From an uncultured Lachnospiraceae bacterium (lineage in GTDB: Bacteria; Bacillota; Clostridia; Lachnospirales; Lachnospiraceae), in assembly GCA_902783445.1 (NCBI GenBank), contig CACZQX010000292.1, positions 1 to 9,502 on the forward strand: 9,502 nt of DNA. Reading direction: 5' to 3'. This document shows, one piece after another, positions 4,031 to 9,502 of the stretch (position 1 is the stretch's first letter; every line of letters begins with the position of its first letter). The translations under genes and the position numbers were made by a program. Below the pieces are notes generated by a model. That model saw only the letters and a list, made by a program, of their open reading frames with translations. It searched no databases and was not told the origin of the DNA.

Positions 4031-5587
4031 CTAAATAAAATCCAAAAGTGATTTCTGTATTACTTTACCCGCTGCCGTAAGTGATGCATCATAAACTGCT
4101 TCGCTTGCTGCATATTCAACCGCTACATCGGTTACTTTAACGCTTTCGTTTTCTGTCTTAAGTGTTGTTACTACGGTCTTTTGCGACTCAAGTCTTGATT
4201 TACTGAGGTCAAGTCTTGTCATTCTTGCACCGATGTCGGCTTTTTCAAGAGTCAATCTGTCAAAATGTTTGTTATATCTTGTAAGAGAAGCTTCAAAAAG
4301 CTTCTGCATTTTTTCTTCGGCGTAGTCGCGCTCCTGATTCTTAATGTCTATAAGAGTTGTAAGTTTTGCATACTCTTCGGAATCTTCCGCGTAGTTTGAC
4401 TGAAGTCTCTTTAAAGATTCAATCATATCTTCAAGATCCGCTACCGCTGCCGTGGCATTTATAACATCATCAAGATCTCTTGTCATATCCGCCGTAAACA
4501 CTCTCGAACCGATTGCGTTTATGTTTAATTCCTGATTAAAGTTAATTGTATATGAAATGTTCTGATCCGGATTGTATGTATACTTTGTTGTAAATTCCGA
4601 ATCAAGCAAGTCTAAGTCCGCTGTAATGTCCGCAAGACTCTTTGCGCCTTTTGCAGGGTCTATTAAATCTGTTATTTCGTAACAGTCAAAGCACTGTTCC
4701 GGCTTTATATCGCCTTGTTCAAATCCAACTTTTGCATATGTGAACTCTATATCTTTTGCGCTTGTAAGATTTGAATATGTATTTTTTCCGAATATAAGCT
4801 CGCCCGTATCTTTAAGATAAATGATCTCATCATCTCCGATATCATATGCATTTGCATCCGTTGATTTTCTTGTTGCCGTTACACTCATTGTACTTTCAGT
4901 ACCCGAAGCTGATGTATATTTTACTTCCGGCACACAATCCTCAACCGTATTGTAAGCAAGTCGTATTCTGTTATATGATACATAGTCGCAAGTTGAAAAG
5001 CCGCTTACATCAAGAGATGAAATGGTATTTGCATTTACCGTATCCGTCGAAATATCGCAAGCGCTTTTTACTATATTTATGCTATCGATACTGTCCGGTG
5101 TAAAATGCTCGGTAATCATATAGCTTGTTTGCAGCGCCGGTTTTTCAAATGTATACGTATCATTTGTTTTGTAACCTGTGAAGATTGTTCTTCCCGAATG
5201 ATCCGTATTTGCATTTGAATACATCTGGGCTCTATAGTTCTTAAGTGTTGAAACAATAATCTGGCGATTTGATAAATCGTTTGTTCCGTTACTTGCCTGT
5301 GTAAAATAATCCACTGTTTCTTCCAAGAGTCCGAGAGTATCTTTCAAAGCATCTTCCGTTACTTCAAGCCAACCATTGGCATCCTTGATATTTCTGTCAA
5401 GATACTGGCTTATTTCCGCGCTTGTATAACGATAACGAAGTGCTCTTATTGCTGTAATCGGATCTTCAGATGGTTTCTGAATTTTTTTCTGAGTTGCAAG
5501 CTGTGTATTGAGCTTGTCCATTTCAGATTTGTTTCTGTTGATATTTGTAAGGCAATTGGATGTTAACATACCGTTTGTGATTCTCAT
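4031..5587 (-). CDS. flgL: Hook-filament junction protein FlgL (HAP3), 518 aa, enlarged
   Basis: FlgL sits between FlgK and flagellin in the hook-filament junction and is exported by the flagellar apparatus. The N-terminus MRITNGMLTSNCLTNINRNK with KIQKPSEDPITAIRALRYR and FTQASNGTNDLSNRQI is the flagellin-like D0/D1 segment of FlgL (about 1-145, ending GRTIFTGYKTNDTY). The C-terminal D1/D0 helices cover about 375-518 and end in AASEAVYDASLTAAGKVIQKSLLDFI. The middle (about 146-370) is a large insertion: well-studied FlgL proteins are about 300 residues. It carries the pattern DDEIIYLKDTGELIFGKN (252-269) and EFTYAKVGF (281-289), shared with both upstream FlgK proteins. It has six Cys (12, 177, 200, 218, 299, 302), unusual for an axial protein. 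GGAGG (5600-5596) is 8 nt before the ATG. It follows flgK by 57 nt that contain AGGA-loop hairpins. Confidence 0.95.
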   Translation of the reverse strand: MRITNGMLTSNCLTNINRNKSEMDKLNTQLATQKKIQKPSEDPITAIRALRYRYTSAEISQYLDRNIKDANGWLEVTEDALKDTLGLLEETVDYFTQASNGTNDLSNRQIIVSTLKNYRAQMYSNANTDHSGRTIFTGYKTNDTYTFEKPALQTSYMITEHFTPDSIDSINIVKSACDISTDTVNANTISSLDVSGFSTCDYVSYNRIRLAYNTVEDCVPEVKYTSASGTESTMSVTATRKSTDANAYDIGDDEIIYLKDTGELIFGKNTYSNLTSAKDIEFTYAKVGFEQGDIKPEQCFDCYEITDLIDPAKGAKSLADITADLDLLDSEFTTKYTYNPDQNISYTINFNQELNINAIGSRVFTADMTRDLDDVINATAAVADLEDMIESLKRLQSNYAEDSEEYAKLTTLIDIKNQERDYAEEKMQKLFEASLTRYNKHFDRLTLEKADIGARMTRLDLSKSRLESQKTVVTTLKTENESVKVTDVAVEYAASEAVYDASLTAAGKVIQKSLLDFI

Positions 5588-5610
5588 ATAAGTATCCTCC
5601 TATAATCTTT

Positions 5611-5641
5611 AAAATCCTTTTTGTATGTTTGCATCCTTGCA
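5611..5641 (-). promoter_or_regulatory. flgL leader: two AGGA-tetraloop hairpins (putative CsrA sites)
   Basis: Just after the flgK stop the minus strand reads G-TGCA-AGGA-TGCA (5642-5630), a 4-bp hairpin with AGGA loop. It matches 10 of 12 positions of the CsrA SELEX consensus RUACARGGAUGU, and the two differences are a compensated A-U to G-C pair swap. A second, weaker AAAA-AGGA-TTTT hairpin lies at 5622-5611, and the flgL Shine-Dalgarno AGGAGG follows at 5601-5596. Sequence and pairing are seen; binding by CsrA is inferred. Confidence 0.55.
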
Positions 5642-5644
5642 CTT

Positions 5645-7516
5645 TTATACTCCTGTTTGGTCAATCAGTCTTTGTAATACTTCATTCATTACCTGAATAA
5701 CCTTTGCCGATAAGTTGTAGGCTTCCTCGTATCTTACAAGATTTGCCGTTTCTTCATCGGTATCAACTCCCGAAACCGAAAGTCTTTGATTTTTGATTGT
5801 CTTTCCAAGGCTTGAGTATGTGGAGTATCTGCTGTTGACTTTCTTAACGTCCATCGAAATCTCTGTTGTTAAACTTTCCAAGAACTCCGAACATGTACCG
5901 CCTTTGAAAACTTTTGACTCTTCAATGCCTTGCATCATCTTTACGAGATTTGAATCTCCAACCCCGTCCTGAGGTTTGTTTGATGATGTGGCCATTAAAG
6001 TTCTGTCTTTTAACAATTCTTCATTAACATAGAGGTTATTTGCGTTATCCATACAGTAAATATCCACCGTTAATGTTGAATTTCCGTTTAAGTCGACACC
6101 CTGATGATGGTATGAGTTAAACTCCATCATAAGGATTGTTTTAAGTGATTGCAGCTCGTCGATGTAATAACCTACACCTTTGTAGTTGAGAGCCGGATTT
6201 TCTTTTATTGCCAGGTCTCCCAAGACTCCCGTTTTTTCCGCTGCTTCGGAAAGTGCTGCATCTTCTCCGGCAACCGTATATGTTATTTCCAATTTGCCTC
6301 CCGCGCTGCACTCGCTTTGAAGTGCTGCAAGGATATCGGAACCGAATACGTATTCACCGGTTTCATATATATAATGAATGGCATCCGCTGCCGGCTCATA
6401 TGCACCTGCGCTGTCTTCTTTGTATGTCTTTGCATAAATGGTTGTGCCGTAGCTTCCGTCATCTCGAAGGACTCTTACATAACTTTGATCTTCCAGTGTG
6501 TAGCCGCCGCTTACGCTTCCGTCACCCAGTGTGAAACCATTGTATGTAATTCCGTCTTTTGTCTTTGTAGTAACTTCGCTTTCTTCGAGACTTTCTCTTA
6601 TCCTGTAAGATGTAACTCCGTTATTGCCGTCTCTGAGTTCGAAAAGAGATTTAAGCTTTCCGTCGTTATTTTGTTTCACAGGATTAAATTCTGTTGCATT
6701 TCCCGAAACCGGATCGTAAAAGATATACGAGAAGTAATTTCCTTCATCATCGGCTTTTATTACCAATTGGTTTCTTTCGTAGCTGTTTACAAGCGGAAAT
6801 GATGCGCTTGTTACGATATAATCGGATTTTCCGTTTTCGTAAATTGTTTCCGTTACATCTACTTCCAAAAGCTTTGACAAATCATCTACCAGAAGTGCTC
6901 TTTTATCTCTAAGATCGTTGGCATGTGTTCCTTCAAGTTCGATGATATTAATCTGTTTTGTAAGTGTTGCTATCTGATCCGTTAAGCTGTTGATAGCATC
7001 AATTGTGTTGCTTACTTCTGTATTTATTTCATCTCTAAGCTTTGTAAGCTCACCGCTGATGTTGTTAACATAATCGGCAACGCTTGCCAAATTATTGAGG
7101 AACTGGTTTCTAACGGTTAAATCCGCCGGATCGTTTTCAAGTTCTTCAAGTGAGTTAAATACTGCCGAAAACTCTGTGGAAAAGCCTTCTACATTTATTT
7201 CGTTAAAGAAATATTCCACCTGCTGGTAGTAATTTAACTTTGTTTCATAGTCGCTTTCTTTGGCGCTATTGTTCCAAAATTTTATATCATAATAGCTGTC
7301 TCTTACCTGAGAAATCTCGTACACTTCAACACCACTGCCTAATGTTCCGGCTGTTGAGTAAGTTCTTAAGGGCTGTGTTTGACGCTGTGAGGCAACCTGG
7401 CGTGTGTAGCCGTTTGTACGTTCGTTTGCGATATTGTTGCTTGTTACGTTAAGTGCTGTCTGTGCTGCGTAAAGTCCCGATGTTCCGATTCCCAGTCCGT
7501 AAAATGTTGATGGCAT
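5645..7516 (-). CDS. flgK: Hook-filament junction protein FlgK (HAP1), second paralogue, 623 aa
   Basis: FlgK caps the hook and joins it to FlgL. N-terminal D0/D1: FYGLGIGTSGLYAAQTALNVTSNNIANERTNGYTRQ pattern (residues 5-40), with the TSNNIAN motif of rod/hook/HAP proteins. A long helical coiled coil covers about 140-215 (DAINSLTDQIATLTKQINII), ending in the FlgK signature RDKRALLVDDLSKLL. C-terminal D0: SGVDTDEETANLVRYEEAYNLSAKVIQVMNEVL (582-614), the usual FlgK end. Longer than classical FlgK (about 500-550) through a central insertion near 300-430. This includes DAIHYIYETGEYVFGSD (378-394) and LEITYTVAG (409-417), which resemble segments in FlgL and the neighbouring FlgK. AAAGGAG (7530-7524) lies 7 nt before the ATG. 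It begins 35 nt after the end of the first flgK. Confidence 0.94.
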   Translation of the reverse strand: MPSTFYGLGIGTSGLYAAQTALNVTSNNIANERTNGYTRQVASQRQTQPLRTYSTAGTLGSGVEVYEISQVRDSYYDIKFWNNSAKESDYETKLNYYQQVEYFFNEINVEGFSTEFSAVFNSLEELENDPADLTVRNQFLNNLASVADYVNNISGELTKLRDEINTEVSNTIDAINSLTDQIATLTKQINIIELEGTHANDLRDKRALLVDDLSKLLEVDVTETIYENGKSDYIVTSASFPLVNSYERNQLVIKADDEGNYFSYIFYDPVSGNATEFNPVKQNNDGKLKSLFELRDGNNGVTSYRIRESLEESEVTTKTKDGITYNGFTLGDGSVSGGYTLEDQSYVRVLRDDGSYGTTIYAKTYKEDSAGAYEPAADAIHYIYETGEYVFGSDILAALQSECSAGGKLEITYTVAGEDAALSEAAEKTGVLGDLAIKENPALNYKGVGYYIDELQSLKTILMMEFNSYHHQGVDLNGNSTLTVDIYCMDNANNLYVNEELLKDRTLMATSSNKPQDGVGDSNLVKMMQGIEESKVFKGGTCSEFLESLTTEISMDVKKVNSRYSTYSSLGKTIKNQRLSVSGVDTDEETANLVRYEEAYNLSAKVIQVMNEVLQRLIDQTGV

Positions 7517-7523
7517 ACGCTTT

Positions 7524-7538
7524 CTCCTTTCCCAAGAG
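7524..7538 (-). promoter_or_regulatory. Possible hairpin pairing the Shine-Dalgarno of the second flgK
   Basis: On the minus strand CTCTT (7538-7534) can pair, with one G-U, with AGGAG (7528-7524), which is the core of the ribosome site. The loop GGGAA contains a GGA. It could limit initiation between the two flgK genes or be a CsrA contact. The stem is short, so this is tentative. Confidence 0.3.
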
Positions 7539-7551
7539 TTCTATTTTAATA

Positions 7552-9502
7552 TCAGAGTCTCATAATTATGTGCTCCAACATCTCATCTATTACGTTTATA
7601 TATCTCGATGATGCGTTATAAGCACTTTGAAATTTTATAAGATAGGTTAACTCTTCGTCTGTGGATACTCCCGTAAGTTCATCTTTTGCTGCTGTAAGTG
7701 AGCTTACCGTTGTTTCCTGGCTGGTTAACATGGAAAGATATCTCGATCCATCGTTTGCTATCTGATAAATCATTTCGTTGTAGAAATCATGGAAGTTTTT
7801 AACCGTTACGTAGTTCGGATCGATTGCTGCAAAATCAGCATCCCATGCTTCTACGAGTTTGCGTCCCAATTCCATGTCCGCATATCCGTTTTGGGTTGTG
7901 GATGGGAACTTGGAACAATCATCAAGTAAAATCGCATTTACTTCAACGTTGTCCGTTGTGTATAAAGAAGTTCTTCCGGTTAAATTGTATTGGTTGAATA
8001 CGTAATATGTTTTTCCGTCGGAGCCTTCAACTTCGATATATCTGTCTGTTTCTTTTCTTGTGAAGAGTTCCTGTGCCGGAAGTTTTCCGTCGCTACCTAC
8101 CGAACAATTCTCCGAGTCAAGTACTCTTACGTTTTCGTAGTTAAATGTTACGTTTTTATTGCCTGTTCCCGCGCTTGGCGCAAGCACGTATTCTTTTGTG
8201 TCTGTGTAAAAGAATACTTCGTTTGGATTGGTAGGTGCTCCCGCGCCTTCCTGCGATGAAAGCATGTTCTTTACCGTGTATGTTGTTCCGTCTACTGTAA
8301 TTGTTGTAGCCGGGCTTGCGCTTGGAGCCGCAAATCTTACATTTGCTTGTCCGAGATTGGAACCTGCATTAAGTGTAATAAGCGCCGACATATCAAAGCT
8401 TTTTGTTATTGTCGGTGATACTATATCGTTTATGGTTTCAACTATACCATTAATAAGTTTATCGAAGAGTGCTTCCGATTTCATTACTACGGAAGCATCA
8501 ACTTCAATGTTGTACTTTTTAACCGCTTCGATATAATCCGGATCCGATTCTCCCCCCGGATAATCGGAAGCCTTCGGCACATTTGTATAATGTGTAGGAT
8601 AGCTTCCTCTTGCAAGTACCAGGCCCTTCAAAGAACCGATATCATTTGATTTTGCTGTTGAGATTTCTTTGTTTAAGTTGAAAACTCTGCCCTTGCCGCC
8701 GTCTTCCTCAGCCGTGTGAGGCCAAACCGGTGTAAGGTAAGGTGAATCGTTTTCACCGTCCAAAGCTTCAACTTCCATGTGAAATACGGTACCTTCGGTT
8801 ATAAAAGGAACGCCTTCCGCTATAACCGATACTGCGCCGTTTGGATATTCTTCATATGAAATTTTTAAGAGTTTAGATAACTTATCGAGAGCCAAATCTC
8901 TCTGGTCTCGATAATTATTTGCGTCTTCTACCTTCGGACCTTCGATTGCAGCTATTTTTTTGTTTAAGTCGTCGATCTGATCCGCCAATTTGTTGATTTC
9001 TTCAACCTGATTTTGAATTTCTATATTAAGGGTCTGCTGATATTCAGCAAATTCACTGTAAACCGCTTTGGCCGTTGTAAGGAATGATTCCGCAGACATT
9101 ATCATTTCTGTTTTTGCAACGGTGCTTTCCGGATCCTCCGAAAGTTCCTGCATTGCCGACCATAAATTCTTAAGGTTTTCCTGGAATGTAACACCCTCTA
9201 ACTCCCCAAGAATAGTTTCCACTTCACTTGTAGCAGTGTATAAAGAAGAATAAAAACCTTCTCTGCCGGACTGCTCGCGAAATGCTTTGTCCAATAAAAT
9301 ATCACGCACGCGGCTTGTCTCCGATACAAACGCACCACGTCCGATCTGTTTGAGGTTGTTTATATTACCAATGTTTTTGTAATTGTAGTCACTAAGAATA
9401 GTGATCTGACGAACGTAGCCTTCAGTCTCTGCATTAGTAATATTATTCGATGTTGAGTTTAATCCTAACTGGGCAGCCATAAGTGCATTAACACCGACTG
9501 AC
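7552..9502 (-). CDS. flgK: Hook-filament junction protein FlgK (HAP1), first paralogue, 5' end outside the window
   Basis: The reading frame is open to the right edge: before the internal Met at 9480 the codons read SVGVNAL, followed by MAAQLGLNSTSNNITNAETE and GYVRQ. This is the D0 motif of FlgK, in which roughly 15 more N-terminal residues normally precede, so the real start lies outside. About 649 residues are visible. A helical coiled coil covers about 130-205 from the 9480 Met and ends DANNYRDQRDLALDKLSKLL, the FlgK signature. The C-terminus GVSTDEELTYLIKFQSAYNASSRYINVIDEMLE is a clear FlgK D0 end. The central region (about 240-560) is enlarged and includes NEVFFYTDTKEYVLAPS (420-436) and NVTFNYENV (443-451), similar to segments in the other FlgK and FlgL. 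It is clearly diverged from the second FlgK, so this is an old duplication. Upstream neighbours (often flgM/flgN) are not in view. Confidence 0.93.
   Translation of the reverse strand, partial: SVGVNALMAAQLGLNSTSNNITNAETEGYVRQITILSDYNYKNIGNINNLKQIGRGAFVSETSRVRDILLDKAFREQSGREGFYSSLYTATSEVETILGELEGVTFQENLKNLWSAMQELSEDPESTVAKTEMIMSAESFLTTAKAVYSEFAEYQQTLNIEIQNQVEEINKLADQIDDLNKKIAAIEGPKVEDANNYRDQRDLALDKLSKLLKISYEEYPNGAVSVIAEGVPFITEGTVFHMEVEALDGENDSPYLTPVWPHTAEEDGGKGRVFNLNKEISTAKSNDIGSLKGLVLARGSYPTHYTNVPKASDYPGGESDPDYIEAVKKYNIEVDASVVMKSEALFDKLINGIVETINDIVSPTITKSFDMSALITLNAGSNLGQANVRFAAPSASPATTITVDGTTYTVKNMLSSQEGAGAPTNPNEVFFYTDTKEYVLAPSAGTGNKNVTFNYENVRVLDSENCSVGSDGKLPAQELFTRKETDRYIEVEGSDGKTYYVFNQYNLTGRTSLYTTDNVEVNAILLDDCSKFPSTTQNGYADMELGRKLVEAWDADFAAIDPNYVTVKNFHDFYNEMIYQIANDGSRYLSMLTSQETTVSSLTAAKDELTGVSTDEELTYLIKFQSAYNASSRYINVIDEMLEHIIMRL

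Noticed and set aside
6149..6802. 217-codon plus-strand open frame opposite the second flgK
   Set aside because: It is antisense to a clear FlgK, has a Cys/Phe-rich composition typical of a reverse-complement shadow, and no recognisable domain or ribosome site context.
7478..9480. Met at 9480 as the true start of the first FlgK
   Set aside because: The frame stays open upstream to the window edge with FlgK-like residues (VGVNAL), and the D0 helix would lack its first turns; the gene is truncated by the window.

Overview
The window is one contiguous late-flagellar block. Every supported gene lies on the minus strand, so transcription runs from position 9502 towards position 1. In transcription order the genes are: flgK (5' end outside the window), a second flgK, flgL, fliW, csrA, flaG, fliD, fliS, a FliT/FlgN-like chaperone gene, and the first 68 bases of a flagellin gene cut by the left edge. 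No RNA gene, insertion sequence, CRISPR array or plus-strand gene is supported, and no gene-free stretch exceeds about 230 bases.

The organism is most likely a motile member of the Lachnospiraceae (Roseburia/Butyrivibrio/Agathobacter type Firmicutes). The reasons are low G+C, strong AGGAGG ribosome binding sites about 8 nt before most starts, a flagellin N-terminus of the MVVQHN(L/M)TAxNANR type, two neighbouring flgK genes, an enlarged FlgL, and the FliW-CsrA pair beside flagellin. The genus cannot be fixed from this sequence alone.

Layout. 9502-4031 encodes the hook-filament junction proteins (two FlgK, one FlgL), with 35-57 nt gaps. 3995-3316 encodes the regulators FliW and CsrA, only 2 nt apart. 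3288-3261 is a sigma-28 type promoter (TAAA-N16-GCCGATAA) that restarts transcription for flaG-fliD-fliS-fliT-like (3196-300). 206-179 is a second sigma-28 type promoter with the same N16 spacing (TAAA-N16-GCCGATAT) that drives flagellin through a leader of roughly 100 nt.

How the parts work together. FlgK and FlgL form the junction on the completed hook and FliD caps the growing filament. FliS and the FliT-like protein are cytoplasmic chaperones, and FlaG is associated with filament length or assembly. CsrA represses flagellin translation by binding GGA motifs in the leader. FliW sequesters CsrA unless it is itself titrated by unexported flagellin (partner switching, worked out in Bacillus subtilis). 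The flagellin leader here has the expected target structure: a perfect 7-bp hairpin with an AGGA tetraloop, a weaker hairpin with the Shine-Dalgarno in its loop, and a third upstream hairpin with two GGA motifs.

The most interesting observation is that similar GGA-in-loop hairpins also sit in the leaders of flaG (Shine-Dalgarno in the loop of a 6-bp hairpin) and flgL (TGCA-AGGA-TGCA, close to the CsrA SELEX consensus). CsrA/FliW may therefore control several genes of this cluster, not only flagellin. A second observation is a short sequence pattern, (I/V)xYxxxTxE(Y/L)(V/I) followed by a hydrophobic xFxY-like strand, in the enlarged middle regions of both FlgK proteins and FlgL. It suggests a common inserted beta-rich module.
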